From the NCBI GenBank assembly GCA_013368515.1, contig JABWCI010000005.1, positions 21,036 to 85,035 of the forward strand: a stretch of DNA of 64,000 nucleotides. Direction: 5' to 3'. The notes under the pieces are model-generated. The model searched no databases. It saw only the letters and a program-made list of their open reading frames with translations, and was not told where the DNA came from. Origin of the DNA: Candidatus Altimarinota bacterium (GTDB taxonomy: Bacteria; Patescibacteriota; Gracilibacteria; BD1-5; UBA6164). Shown piece after piece: positions 22,127-32,041 of this stretch (position 1 is the stretch's first letter; each line of letters opens with the position of its first letter). The translations under genes were made by a program, and so were the position numbers.

Positions 22127-23200
22127 ATGAATAAAATAATTTTATCTAAGATATTTGTTTTTTTAGTTTTATTTTCTAGTTTTTCTATTTCTAATGCTGA
22201 CTTTAAGGCTACAAATCCTACATCTAATAGTATAAGTTTTTCTTGGACTGCTATTGAAAATGTTTTTATTTATAAAATTTTATATTGATTAGATTCTTCT
22301 AAAACTGTAAAATATGATAAAGAATCTGATTATATTGAAAAAACTTCATATACATTATATGATTTGGTTTCAAAAACTAACTATTATTTTACATTAGTTT
22401 GATATGATGAAACATGAAAAGAAATTTATAAGTCATCAGAGATAAGTGCTTCTACTTCTGATAAGAAAGTTGTAAACTTTGAATCATTATTTATAGAAGA
22501 TGCTGTTCAAGTTTCTAAAAATAAAATAGAATTATTATTTTCAAATGAAATAAGTGATTTAAATAATTATGATAGAGAATTTAAAATAGAAAATGTAAAA
22601 AATCCAAATGATGTTTTTGAAGTTAAAGATACTGCTATATCTTTAGAAAATAAAAAGAATCTACTTTTAACTTTGGATAAAGAACCTGTAGTTTGACAAG
22701 ATTATAAACTTATAGTTTTAAATATAAGAGATATTTATGATCAAAATATAGAGTTTTGAGTAAATTCTGAAGCTATATTTAAATGAGTAGAAATTACTCA
22801 AGAACAAGAAAGTAAATTTATTTCAAATAAAGATTATTTTTCTTTCTCTGAATTAAATTCTGCTTGAACTAATGATAAAGATACATCTTCTAATAATGTT
22901 AATTCAACTACAACATCTTCTACAAATGAAGATAAAAAAGATACTGTTAACCAATTAGATGATAAAAATAACGATAATCAAATAACTTCTACTACTACTT
23001 CTGTAGTTGTTACTAATACTATTGAAAGTTGAAATCTTGCTTGAGTTGAGTTAAATTCTGCTAATGTATGAAATACTGTATTATCTGAGTCTGAAGAAAT
23101 ATCAAAATTGCCTGTTACTTGACCAGAACAAATTATTTTTGTGTTAATTGCAATTTTGCTTTCATGATTTATATATATATATAAATTTATAAGATCATAA
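22127..23200 (+). CDS. Surface protein with fibronectin type III domain and LPxTG-like C-terminus
   Basis: A 357-residue protein. Residues 1-24 are a signal peptide ending in SNA-D. An Fn3-like domain follows (ATNPTSNSISFSWTAIENVFIYKILYG ... YTLYDLVSKTNYYFTLVGYD), then a second beta domain (about 120-220) and a Ser/Thr/Asn/Asp-rich linker (245-300). The C-terminus has LPVTGPEQ, then a hydrophobic helix (IIFVLIAILLSGFIYIYKF) and a basic RS end: the three parts of a sortase sorting signal. The first 20 residues of the mature part are polar. No sortase gene is in the window, so covalent anchoring is an inference and it may simply be a membrane-anchored protein. Ends on a terminator. Confidence 0.82.
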
Positions 23201-23201
23201 T

Positions 23202-23231
23202 AAAAAATGCACATTGGGCATTTTTTATTTA
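23202..23231. terminator. Bidirectional terminator
   Basis: AAAAAATGC and GCATTTTTT pair around a seven-base loop. The convergent lemA-like gene stops at its right edge. Confidence 0.78.
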
Positions 23232-23711
23232 TTCATAGAAGAATCATATTATAGAAAAATTTGCTATCTTTTTATATAATTTGTATTCTTTTTTTATTTT
23301 ATTATATATCTCAATTCTATTTCATATTTTAGAACTTTTTTCCAAAATAGAATCTTTAAGATATAGGTATCTAGGATTAATAGTAAGTTTTTTATTTTTT
23401 TCACAAATATTGAAAATAAAATCAATTTCATTATGTATTTTTTTATAAGTATTTATTTTATCTTTTAATCATATTTTGAAACTATTTTCTCAGAAGTCTT
23501 TTCTTTTTAATTCAAAAAATTCTTTGAATATCTCATCTGATTTATTTATATAATTTTTTGAAACTTGATAAATACTTATTACTTGATTATTTCTTTTTTT
23601 AAATAATTCAATTATGTTGTTTTCCAAAAAAATTATTTTACTTGATAGATGGTAAACAAATATGTTGTAAAAAACAAGAATTATTAAAAAAATTACAATA
23701 AATGGGTACAT
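23229..23711 (-). CDS. LemA-like membrane protein (divergent)
   Basis: A 160-residue protein with one N-terminal membrane segment (MYPFIVIFLIILVFYNIFVY) and a long helical remainder. The C-terminal part NPRYLYLKDSILEKSSKIGNRIEIYNKIKKEYKLY...FF follows the LemA pattern of YPxLKAxxxFxxLQxxLxxxExxIxxxRxxYNxxVxxYN. LemA proteins expose a helical domain outside the membrane; their role is not settled. Divergence is high, so the assignment is moderate. Confidence 0.6.
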
Positions 23712-23786
23712 TTTTTATTTTTTATAATATATTAATATAATTCTAACATAATTATTTTTTTTTACAAAAAAGAGGATAATTTTATT

Positions 23787-23814
23787 TTGACTAATTCAAA
23801 AAAAATTATATAAT
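23787..23814 (+). promoter_or_regulatory. Strong promoter for the secE-nusG operon
   Basis: TTGACT at 23787-23792, a 16-base spacer and TATAAT at 23809-23814. A transcript would start near 23821, directly upstream of a hairpin with a T run. Confidence 0.75.
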
Positions 23815-23824
23815 GTCTATTGAC

Positions 23825-23861
23825 AAATGTTGCAAGAATAAAAAACTGCAACATTTTTTTT
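23825..23861 (+). terminator. Promoter-proximal hairpin with T run before secE
   Basis: AAATGTTGCA and TGCAACATTT form a 10-bp stem around a 12-base A-rich loop and run into T8. The position, under 10 bases after the predicted start site and 18 bases before secE, suggests attenuation of the operon or a tiny RNA of about 40 bases. Confidence 0.7.
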
Positions 23862-23879
23862 AATTTTAACTTTTTTTGT

Positions 23880-24062
23880 ATGGTACAATTTTTAAAAGAT
23901 TCTATTAGAGAACTTAAACATGTAGTTTGGCCTACTAGACAAGAGACAACAAAGTATTTTTTTATAGTTGTTTCAGTTTTAGTATTATTTTGAATTTATC
24001 TTTTTATAGCATCTACTGCTTTTTCAGAAGCTATGCTATATTTAAAAAATATAGTTTCTTAA
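23880..24062 (+). CDS. secE: Preprotein translocase subunit SecE
   Basis: A 60-residue protein, the usual length for short bacterial SecE. The amphipathic helix FLKDSIRELKHVVWPTRQETTKYF carries the conserved E-L-x-x-V-x-W-P-x-R-x-E motif and is followed by one membrane span (IVVSVLVLFGIYLFIASTAF). It clamps SecY in the SecYEG channel. nusG follows 24 bases downstream, the standard secE-nusG order. Only one TGA glycine, in the membrane span. Confidence 0.93.
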
Positions 24063-24086
24063 TTTTAATTACTTTAAATAAAAGAT

Positions 24087-24617
24087 ATGTTTAAAAAACC
24101 TGAATGGTATGTTATACAAGTTATTTCTTGAACTGAAGAAAATGTTAGAAAATCTCTTTTTCAAAGAAGAGAAAGCTTTTGATTAGAGGATTATATATTG
24201 GATGTATATGTTCCTACTCATGACGTAGTTTCAGTTAGATCATGATGAGTAAAAGTTAAAAAACAAAAAAATTTATTACCAGGTTATATTTTGGTGCAAA
24301 TGAATGTAACAAATGAAAGTTGGTATATTGTTAGAAATACTCCTAATGTTACATGATTTCTATGAGCTTGAAATATCCCAGTTCCAGTTTCTGGTGCTGA
24401 GCTTGAACAATTAAAATGAAAAGTTGAAGAAAGATCTGAAACTTTTGAAACTAAATATCAAGTTTGAGATATGGCATTAATTATAAGATGAGCATTTGAG
24501 TGAAATGAATGAATAATTACAGAAGTTAATGATAAAAAGTGAACTGTAAAAATAAATATTAATTTACTTTGAAGAGATACTCCAATCGAGTTAGAATTTT
24601 CAGATATAAAAGTTTAA
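24087..24617 (+). CDS. nusG: Transcription termination/antitermination factor NusG
   Basis: A 176-residue protein. The NGN domain opens [20 protein letters not shown] and contains [11 protein letters not shown], then [40 protein letters not shown], the signature of NusG. The C-terminal KOW domain begins at [39 protein letters not shown]. NusG links RNA polymerase to ribosomes and Rho. The acidic insert usual near residue 45 is VSVRSGGVKVKK here. Second gene of the operon, 18 bases before a membrane-protein gene. Confidence 0.95.
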
Positions 24618-24635
24618 TAATCATATTAAAAAATT

Positions 24636-25349
24636 ATGAGAAATGCAATATTATTTATAATATTTTTGATATTTTCATTTTTTATAAATGTAGTTTTTTA
24701 CTATATTTCAGATGATTATAGGCTATTTTTAAAAAATATTAAAAATGATTCTAATATTTCTAAAATTGATGATTCTTTTTTATCAATAAAAAATAATTTT
24801 TCAGATACACAGGATTCAACATCAATTACTAATGATTCAATAATTATAGATGAGATTGAAATAGACGATAGTATAGAGTTAGTTAAAATAAATAACGAAA
24901 ATGATAATATTTTTGATAAAAATACTAATAAAGTAGAAATAAAAAACTCAGTTAATCTTTGAAAAAATTATTTAGATATACTAAATAACTTTTCAAATTA
25001 TAACTTTCAAGAGCTTGAATTGAATACAAACCTTTTTGATATAACAGATGAATATCCAGATAATTATTTAGAGTATTATTCTCGTGATTTAACTTTATAT
25101 TTTTTCCCAACAAAATCTTATAAAGAAGTTTATGATTTATTTTCTGTTTTAGAATTTGAACTTCCTTTTAAAATTAATCAAACAAATTCTTTTTGAGATA
25201 ACTCTTTTTTTATAAATTTAAATCAAGATATAGTTGATAATTATATAAGAGTTGTTGTTAATCACAAATGAGTTGCTTTTTGATTGAAAATTAAAAAAAA
25301 TGAATATAATTCTATAAAAGAAAAACTTAATAATTTAAGAAATAACTAA
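24636..25349 (+). CDS. Membrane-anchored hypothetical protein
   Basis: A 237-residue protein. One N-terminal membrane helix ([21 protein letters not shown], residues 4-24) anchors a long Asp/Asn/Ser/Ile-rich acidic linker (30-108) that is probably disordered. A folded C-terminal domain of about 125 residues follows ([22 protein letters not shown] ... [29 protein letters not shown]). Its first TGA glycine comes only at codon 109. It lies between nusG and greA in one run of genes with gaps of 18 and 7 bases. No family recognised. Confidence 0.72.
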
Positions 25350-25356
25350 AAAAAAA

Positions 25357-25833
25357 ATGTCAAACAAAATATATTTAACAAAAGAAGGTTTATTAAAACT
25401 TCAAGAAGAATTAGAATTTCTAAAGACTACTAAAAGGGTAGAAATTGCTGCAAAATTAAAAGAAGCTATATCTTTTTGAGATTTATCAGAGAACTCAGAA
25501 TATGAAGATGCTAGAAATGAACAAGCTCAAGTAGAACTTAGAATATTAGATCTAGAAGAACAATTAAAAAACTATGAATTAATTGAAGAATCTGGAGATA
25601 AGAAAAATAGAATTTGAATGTGATCTTTAGTAGAAATTAAAAATATTGAAACTAAAGAAGTTGAAAAATTTAAAATAGTTTGAGCTACTGAGTCAGATAT
25701 ATTGGCTGAATTACCAACTATTTCAAATGAATCTCCAGTTTGAAGCTCTCTTCTTTGAAAAAAACAATGAGATAAAGTAGAAGTAAAAGCTATGTCTTGA
25801 ACTTATCAATATGAAATAGTAAGTATAAAATAA
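25357..25833 (+). CDS. greA: Transcription elongation factor GreA
   Basis: A 158-residue protein, exactly family length. The N-terminal coiled coil holds [50 protein letters not shown], with the acidic DLSENSEYE tip that enters the polymerase secondary channel and promotes transcript cleavage. The C-terminal FKBP-like domain ends [25 protein letters not shown]. The GreA hallmark glycines are TGA. It continues the secE-nusG group. Confidence 0.96.
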
Positions 25834-25843
25834 CAAATAAGCT

Positions 25844-26260
25844 ATGCAATATAACTTTTTTTATGAACATTTATTATTAATACCTGCAATTACTTTTGTA
25901 GTTACTGTATTTTTAAAATGAATCTTTGTTAAATTAAAAACTTGAAAAATAGATATATCAAGATCTCTTTGAAGTTGATGAATGCCTTCTGTTCATTCTT
26001 CAGTTGTAGTTTCTTTGACTACTGCAATTGCAATAAAATATTGAGTTAATCATGACTTATTTGCTATTGCTATGACATTTACGGTAATTATTATATATGA
26101 TGCTATAAATGTTAGATTTGAAGCATGACAACATGCTATAGCAATAAATGAGTCTCTTTGACATAAAAAATTTAAAGAATCATTATGACATCTTCCAAGT
26201 GAAGCTTTTGCTTGAAGTATATTATGAATCATTATTGCAACAATTATCTATTATATATAA
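25844..26260 (+). CDS. DUF212 / PAP2-related membrane protein
   Basis: A 138-residue protein with three to four membrane segments. It carries the family core GGMPSVHSSVVVSLTTAIAIKYGVNHDLFAIAMTFTVIIIYDAINVRFEAGQHA and the late LGHLPSEAFAGSILGIIIA. The S-x-H-S and D-x-x-x-V-R elements recall acid phosphatase/vanadium haloperoxidase active sites, and the family is suspected to act on phospholipid phosphates. Substrate unknown. It starts 10 bases after greA and ends the operon on a terminator. Confidence 0.82.
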
Positions 26261-26294
26261 AAAAAAATGAAAACTTTCAAGTTTTCATTTTTTT
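26261..26294. terminator. Bidirectional terminator
   Basis: AAAAATGAAAACTT and AAGTTTTCATTTTT form a long stem around TC, shared with convergent glmS. Confidence 0.9.
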
Positions 26295-28119
26295 ATTCAA
26301 CAGTAACACTTTTTGCTAAATTTTGAGGTTTATCTATATCTTTTTTTAAGTTTTTAGCAACCTCAACAGAAAATAACCATAAAGGTATCAAAGGTAAAAA
26401 TGGCGTCAATATAGGATGAGTTTTAGGTATTTCTATTATATCATCATATATGTCTTTTGTAGTATCTCAAGCAGTTATAACTCATAAAACAACTCAATCT
26501 CTTGCTTTTATTTCTTTTATATTTGAAATAGTTTTTTCTCTATTTATTCATTTTGGGTTTATAACTATACAAGGGAAGTTTGGTCAAACTAAAGCTAGTG
26601 GACCATGTTTTAATTCTCAAGTAGAGTAACTTTCAGCATGTACATAACTTAATTCTTTTATTTTTAGTGAACATTCACAAGCTGTTCAGTAAACTAAATT
26701 TCTTCATAGATAGAAAAAATTATTATATTTACTATATTTATCTGCTAGTTTTTTATAGTGTTTTGTATTTTGTAATAATCATTCTAATTTTTCTTCAAGT
26801 TCATCAAGTTTTTCAATTATATTTTTTGCTTCACTTACTTGTAAATCTCTTTTTAATCACATAGAAAGAGACATAAGTAGTAAAACAGCCAGTTGAGCTA
26901 CTACATTTTTAGTTGATGCAACTCAAATTTCCATTCATGAGTGTGTATAAAGTCACATATCACACATTCTAGCAATTGTACTTCAAACTACATTTACTAT
27001 ACCAAAAGTTAGACATCATTTTTCTTTTACCATTCTAACAGACTCTCTTACATCTGCAGTTTCTCATGATTGAGACATAAAAATGTATAGAGTTTTTTTG
27101 TTTGGGATAAATGTTTCATAAAGAAATTCACTACTTACTCTTACTTCTGTTTTTATTCCGCTTAATTCTTCAAACCAATTTTTTCAAACAACTCATGCAA
27201 AATAACTAGAACCAGATGCTATTATCTCTATATGTTTTATATCAAGAGAGTTAAGTTCTTCAAGAGTTTCATTATTTATAGTTTTAGTTTCAAAATTTAT
27301 TCTTCATTTTAATGCATTTTTCAAAACTTGAGGGACTTCGTTTATTTCTTTTTGTGTAAATGTTTCAAATTTTCATTTATCAGCTAGTCACATATTGTCA
27401 GTTATAATTTCAGTTTCTTTATTTATTTTTTCTCAAGAAAGCGAATATACATCAAATTTTCCATCTTTAATTATAACTGTTTCTCTATCATCAAGAGTTG
27501 TAAATTCTGTTGCAACTTTTCAAAGTGCATTTATATCACTTGATAGAAAAATACCGTTTTCTCAAACTCAAACAACCATTGGACTTCATAGTTTTGCTCA
27601 TATTAAAACACTAGGATTTTCTCTATCAACAACAGCTATAGAATAAGCTCAAACTAGTTTTTTTATTACTTTCTCTAGAGTTGTAACTATATTTCAATCA
27701 AATAATTTTTCTATAAGTTTAGCTATTACTTCAGTATCTGTTTGTCAGTAAAAGCTATATTTTTTTTCTAAGTCTTCTTTTAAACTCATGTAGTTTTCTA
27801 TAATTCAATTATGAACTACATAAAATCTAGCATTTTCACTATGATGAGGATGTGTGTTTTCAAGTGTTACTTTACCATGAGTTGCCCATCTTGTATGGGC
27901 TATTCAACAATTATAATTATTATCTTTATTTTCTCTTTTTTCTACTTTTGTAGCTAGATTTGATACTTTTCAAATAGCTTTTTCTAAAAATACTTCTCAT
28001 TTTGAATTAACTCACATAACTCAAGCACTATCATATCATCTATATTCTAGTTTTCTTAGTCATTCAACTAGTAAATCTATAGAATTTTCTTTTCAATTAT
28101 AAGCAAATATTCAACACAT
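26293..28119 (-). CDS. glmS: Glutamine-fructose-6-phosphate aminotransferase GlmS
   Basis: A 608-residue protein, family length. The glutaminase domain starts MCGIFAYNG, so Cys-2 is the Ntn nucleophile after Met removal, with [16 protein letters not shown] and HNGIIENY following. Two SIS isomerase domains occupy 290-608, with [61 protein letters not shown] and the C-terminal [13 protein letters not shown]. It makes glucosamine-6-phosphate, the first step toward UDP-GlcNAc for peptidoglycan, and so shows some wall-precursor synthesis is kept. No glmS ribozyme is apparent in the short upstream gap. Confidence 0.96.
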
Positions 28120-28141
28120 AATTTATTTTTTAGAGATTAAA

Positions 28142-28522
28142 TTATGATTCAAATATATTGTCTAGCTCCTGTTTTGTCAATTTTAAAAAATAGTCTTTGT
28201 TATCTAAATCATCACAAGAAAATGTCTTGTTTTCACCTATAAATACAATAACTCTAGACTCACAAAAATGGTGAAAAATTTTCTTTATTTCTTTATTGTT
28301 TCAGTAATTTGAATAAAAACTATGTAGGGCTATGTGATTACAATTTAAAAGTAGGGAAATACTTCTCCATGATTTTTTTTGAAGAGTATGATAAAAAAGA
28401 GCTTTTATAAAAATAATTGGAGTTATTGTCCTAGGAACGAAACCGATTTTTTTAAAAACTCTTGCTACATAGTTGTAGTCTTTTGTAGTTATTTTATTTA
28501 TTCTTATTAACCAGATAATCAA
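28142..28522 (-). CDS. Small hypothetical protein, HTH-like
   Basis: A 126-residue frame that lacks an ATG; TTG at 28522 is the best start, and an upstream in-frame stop lies at 28541-28543. It is basic, with a segment KKSWRSISLLLNCNHIALHSFY that could be a helix-turn-helix like those at the N-terminus of some transposases. No DDE residues follow, so it may be a remnant or simply a small regulator. One TGA lies in the middle (NYGNN). It ends 20 bases upstream of the glmS start on the same strand. Reality of the gene is moderately supported. Confidence 0.45.
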
Positions 28523-28568
28523 AAAATTAATAAAATATATTTATTATTATAATAATATATACAAAAAC

Positions 28569-28600
28569 AAAAAAAGATAGTTTTAAAACTATCTTTTTTT
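28569..28600. terminator. Terminator hairpin
   Basis: AAAAAGATAGTTTT and AAAACTATCTTTTT form a perfect 14-bp stem with T7. It terminates the minus-strand gene at 28604, and its A run makes it symmetric. Confidence 0.88.
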
Positions 28601-28603
28601 AAA

Positions 28604-29062
28604 TTATACTCTTATTTTAGTTACTTTTTCACCAAATTTCATGCATTTACTAGTTATACATTTACCAGTTATTCAAGCAAAAAATGGTAACAATCACATA
28701 AAAAATACAAGTGAATCTACATCTAGATTTGGACCTTCAACTATTTTTGAAGATATGTAAAATAAAGATATACCAAATATTATTTGAACTATTCTCATAA
28801 TAGATTTTTTTGCAACACATATATTAGTTGCTCACATAATTACAGGAACTATTCATATAGCTATTATAAAATAAGTTATGTAAGTTAAAGTATTTTCACT
28901 AACTTCTTGCCAGAAAAACACATTTTCTAAAGTATTTGGATTTTCTTGAATAAAAAAATTATAGTACATAGCACTCATATATATAAGTCAAAACAATATT
29001 CTACCTATAATTATAGTTTTATCACTTGGTCTTTTTTGTAAAAATTTTATAAATCAAAGCAT
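28604..29062 (-). CDS. Four-span membrane protein of unknown function
   Basis: A 152-residue protein with about four hydrophobic segments (residues 18-35, 60-78, 90-105, 117-135). It has a C-terminal GKCITSKCMK, two cysteines spaced by five residues that could bind metal or be redox-active. It starts MLGFIKFLQKRPSDKTIIIGRILFG. No family recognised with confidence. It is monocistronic between a terminator and the divergent tRNA-Gln promoter. Confidence 0.7.
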
Positions 29063-29129
29063 TTTTTATTAATTAACAATTAAAATCTCTTTTATATTAA
29101 AAAAAGTATAAAAAAAAGCAAAATTAATT

Positions 29130-29156
29130 TTGACTTTTTATTTTTTTTTATATAAT
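29130..29156 (+). promoter_or_regulatory. Promoter of tRNA-Gln (and probably rplU)
   Basis: TTGACT at 29130-29135, a 15-base T-rich spacer and TATAAT at 29151-29156, 28 bases before the tRNA. No terminator separates the tRNA from rplU. Confidence 0.65.
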
Positions 29157-29184
29157 ACACAAGCTTTATTAATAAAGTATATAT

Positions 29185-29259
29185 TGGGAATTAGCCAAAT
29201 GGTAAGGCAGCGGACTTTGACTCCGTCATTTGGGGGTTCGAGCCCCTCATTCCCAGCCA
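29185..29259 (+). tRNA. tRNA-Gln (anticodon TTG)
   Basis: A 75-base cloverleaf. The acceptor TGGGAAT pairs with ATTCCCA, the D arm is AGCC...GGTAAGGCA, and the anticodon stem GCGGA/TCCGT holds the loop CTTTGAC with TTG at 34-36. The T arm is GGGGG TTCGAGC CCCTC-like. Discriminator G and an encoded CCA follow. The leading T is normal for tRNA-Gln. Confidence 0.95.
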
Positions 29260-29270
29260 TTAACTATTAT

Positions 29271-29330
29271 TTGCGACGATAGAATTGAGTCGGAAAGATA
29301 GTTACATCGAGCAATAGCGAGATGCATACA
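29271..29330 (+). ncRNA. tRNA-linked conserved element, copy A
   Basis: Starts 12 bases after tRNA-Gln. It contains TTGCGACGAT, then GAGTCGGAAAGATAGTTA, ATCGAGCAATAG and GAGATG. The same blocks, with mostly transition differences, occur in the same orientation downstream of tRNA-Leu at 41798-41865. Neither copy has an open frame that makes sense. It is relatively GC-rich against its surroundings, which points to a structured RNA. The identity is unknown. Confidence 0.5.
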
Positions 29331-29454
29331 ATTAATATAATAAATAATGAGTAGGGAATAATTAAAATTATTAATTATTCAATGTTTATTATTTTAAGAC
29401 TTAAGAAATGAGAAAAATTAGGGTTTTTGTTTTTTAAGTTTTAAACTTAAAAAT

Positions 29455-29479
29455 ACTAAAGCACTTGCAGGAGCTTAGT
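29455..29479 (+). promoter_or_regulatory. Leader hairpin upstream of rplU
   Basis: ACTAAAGC and GCTTAGT pair, with one bulged A, around a 10-base loop, 34 bases before the rplU start. It may be an autoregulatory L21 leader structure; another smaller stem (AAGTTT/AAACTT) lies just upstream near 29436-29448. Confidence 0.4.
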
Positions 29480-29512
29480 AAAAAATAATTTATTTTTTAA
29501 TATTAAGATAAC

Positions 29513-29824
29513 ATGTTAGCTGTTATAGAATTAGGAGGAAATCAATTTATCGTTAGAAAAGGTGATATGATTGATGTAAAAAAATTAGATAAAGAAGTTA
29601 ATTCAAATTTTTCAGTTGAAGCAATGCTTGTTTCAGATGAAGATGGTACTTCATTAAAAGTAGGTACTCCTCTTGTATCTGGTTCAAAAGTTGAATTAAA
29701 AGTTGTTGAACAATTTAAAGGTGAAAAAGTTAGAGTATTTAAAATGAAATCTAAAAAAAGATATATGAAAAATACTGGGTTTAGAGCTCATTTAACTAAA
29801 TTAGAAGTAGTATCAGTTGCTTAA
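29513..29824 (+). CDS. rplU: 50S ribosomal protein L21
   Basis: A 103-residue protein, full family length: MLAVIELGGNQFIVRKGDMIDV, then VGTPLVSGSKVELKVVEQFKGEKVRVFKMKSKKRYMKNTGFRAHLTKLEV, the L21 signature with its basic rRNA-binding loop. Every glycine is GGN (GGA, GGT or GGG) and none is TGA, unlike almost all neighbours, so this gene would also read correctly with the standard code. rpmA, its usual partner, is not next to it. A large-loop terminator follows. Confidence 0.97.
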   Translation: MLAVIELGGNQFIVRKGDMIDVKKLDKEVNSNFSVEAMLVSDEDGTSLKVGTPLVSGSKVELKVVEQFKGEKVRVFKMKSKKRYMKNTGFRAHLTKLEVVSVA

Positions 29825-29835
29825 AAAAACATTTG

Positions 29836-29884
29836 AAAAATCTTATTTTATGGATATAATACCCCTACAAAATAAGATTTTTTT
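29836..29884 (+). terminator. Terminator after rplU
   Basis: AAAAATCTTATTTT and AAAATAAGATTTTTTT pair in a 14-bp stem with a 19-base loop. Confidence 0.85.
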
Positions 29885-29974
29885 TATGTTCAATAGGATT
29901 ATTTTATTACTATAAAATAATTAAAAGAATGAGATTTTCATAAGTCTTTTCTATTTATTATTTAAAAAAATATT

Positions 29975-31147
29975 TTGGTAAATACTGAAAATAGAGTTAA
30001 TATAAAAGCTCGTATCGATAGACATCTAAGAATAGTAAAAAAAGAGAATTGATTTAAAACCAATTCTTTAAATGAAAATAGATATTCAAATGCAATATAC
30101 TTTGTATTAATATTTGTAATATTTGTTTTTCCACTTTATCCATCATTAGCGTCTTTTGTTTATAATAATTCAAGTTATGATTTCTATAGATGAAATATAG
30201 ATGAATCATCAATCATAGAAGCTTATACTATATGAGAATCTGAAGATTGAGAACAATATTGATTACCTGTTATTGAAACTACAGATTCATTTTTATCTGT
30301 TAATACTATTTTAAATGATAATAGAGATTTAGCTTGAACTAATGAAATTATTAGTTATGAGGTAAAACCATGAGATTCATTTTCTAGTATATCTTATGAA
30401 TTTTGAGTAAATACAAATTCTATATTATGGGCTAATAATTTTGAGAAAAATCATGTTTTAAGACCAGGTCAATTTATAAAAATACCTCCTGTTTCTTGAT
30501 TATTACATACTGTATGATCTTGAGATACTATTTCATCAATAGCAAAAAAATATGAGATTGAAGAAACAAAAATAATGAATCAAAATTTATTATCATCAAA
30601 TTCTACAATTAAAATCTGAGATGTTTTAGTTATTCCATGAGCAATTAAAAAAGCTCCACCTCCAGTAATTAAACCTGTTACTACTCCTACTAAGATTTCT
30701 AATAATTGAAAAAATACTACTCCTACAAAAATAAATAATAATGTATGATGATATAGTTTTGCCAGTCAAGCTAATAGTCAAATAGTTTCATCTCAATGAA
30801 GTTATAAACTTGTACGGAGAGCTCCAAAACATACTTTCTATTGGTGAAATTGTACATGGTATGTTGCTCAATATAAAAATGTAACTTGGTGATGAAATGC
30901 AAATGAATGGATTTCTAATGCTAGAGCAAAATGAGTTTCTACTTGATCTACTCCTAAATTATGATCTATAGTTCAATTTACTTGAACTTGATATAATCCT
31001 AGATATGGTCATGTATGAATAGTAATGGAAATAAAATCTGATCATATAATTGTTTCAGATATGAATTATAGAAAATTAAATGAAGTTACTTATAGAAAAG
31101 TTCCATTAAGTGATAGAAGTATAGATTGATATATATATGTAGATTAA
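29975..31147 (+). CDS. Secreted LysM-CHAP cell-wall hydrolase
   Basis: A 390-residue protein with TTG start (no ATG fits; the frame is closed upstream). A membrane or signal helix lies at about 41-58 (AIYFVLIFVIFVFPLYPSLA) after a basic N-terminus. Two LysM domains follow (about 125-170, EVKPGDSFSSISYEFGVNTNSILWANN; and 178-222, HTVGSGDTISSIAKKYEI), binding GlcNAc polymers. A Pro/Thr/Asn-rich linker leads to a CHAP domain (285-390). There NCTWYVAQ has the nucleophilic Cys and YGHVGIVMEI the catalytic His. CHAP enzymes cut peptide cross-bridges or the amide bond of peptidoglycan. It could remodel the cell's own wall or attack that of a host. Single gene with its own terminator. Confidence 0.9.
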
Positions 31148-31150
31148 AAT

Positions 31151-31180
31151 AAAAAAATCCAAAATTATTTGGATTTTTTT
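31151..31180. terminator. Bidirectional terminator
   Basis: AAAAAAATCCAAA and TTTGGATTTTTTT pair around ATTA between convergent genes. Confidence 0.88.
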
Positions 31181-32039
31181 ATTTTCTCATAGCATTACTT
31201 ATCTTGTAAGATACTTGATTTATAGGATTTAATGTTTTATGTATAGCCTCTCTTAAAAGTATATAATCTTCTCTTAAAAGTTCTAATAAAATATGAACTG
31301 TTATATTATTTTCATATTCAGAATATGCTTTAAAAGCAACGGGGAAAGCCTTGTTTGTATCTGATATTTCTTTTTCAATTTCTTTCTTCTTATTTGCTAC
31401 TTTTTTTACAACTTCATTTATTCATTTTGCATTTTCAGTATTATTTTTTGTTTCTTCATCAAGATTTATATTATTTTGATTTATTTCTTTTAAATATTCT
31501 AAGTAAAAATTATATTTACAATATTCATATGTTACTTGTTTTAGAACAGATTTTTTAATAATTCAATTATTTTTTTCTCAAGTAATTTTACATTTATTAC
31601 TTGTTTCAATTATTTTTTTCTCAATTTCATTTATTTTATAATTTAGTTTATTTTGTAATCTTCAATTTAATTTTGGATTTTTTGTTATCAAATCTTCTTT
31701 TATTAATTTTAGACTTCTATAATAAACTATATTTGTAGCACATCAATATATATCATCCATATTTTTTCTATATTGGTCCTTTCAAACACTTAATGATTTG
31801 TTTATATCAATTCATCAGTTATCGTAGTTTTTGAATTGATTATCATTATCGATTAGATAAATCATTTCAGAACTATTATCATTTATTTTATATTCACTAC
31901 AAAATAATGAAACTCTTTCCTGATATAAATCATATCATTTTTTGTCAGATAATGTCTGAACTTCATCTCAAAAAGCACTATTAATATTTATTATTATACT
32001 AAATATTATTCAAAATATTATAATTTTATTTTTTTTCAT
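31179..32039 (-). CDS. Secreted helical protein of unknown function
   Basis: A 286-residue protein. The signal peptide MKKNKIIIFGIIFSIIININSAFG is followed by a Lys/Glu/Asn-rich helical body with five or so cysteines (LFCSEYK, IYGCATNI, NKCKITG, YEYCKYN), enough for disulphides outside the membrane. Long coiled-coil-like stretches (KIKEIEKKIIETSNK; KKVANKKKEIEKEISD) are present. No family recognised. It is the second gene after the 32608 gene (2-base gap), so the two are cotranscribed. Confidence 0.75.
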
Positions 32040-32041
32040 TT

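Noticed and set aside
26293..28119. glmS ribozyme in the leader
   Set aside because: The upstream space is too short and shows no conserved core.
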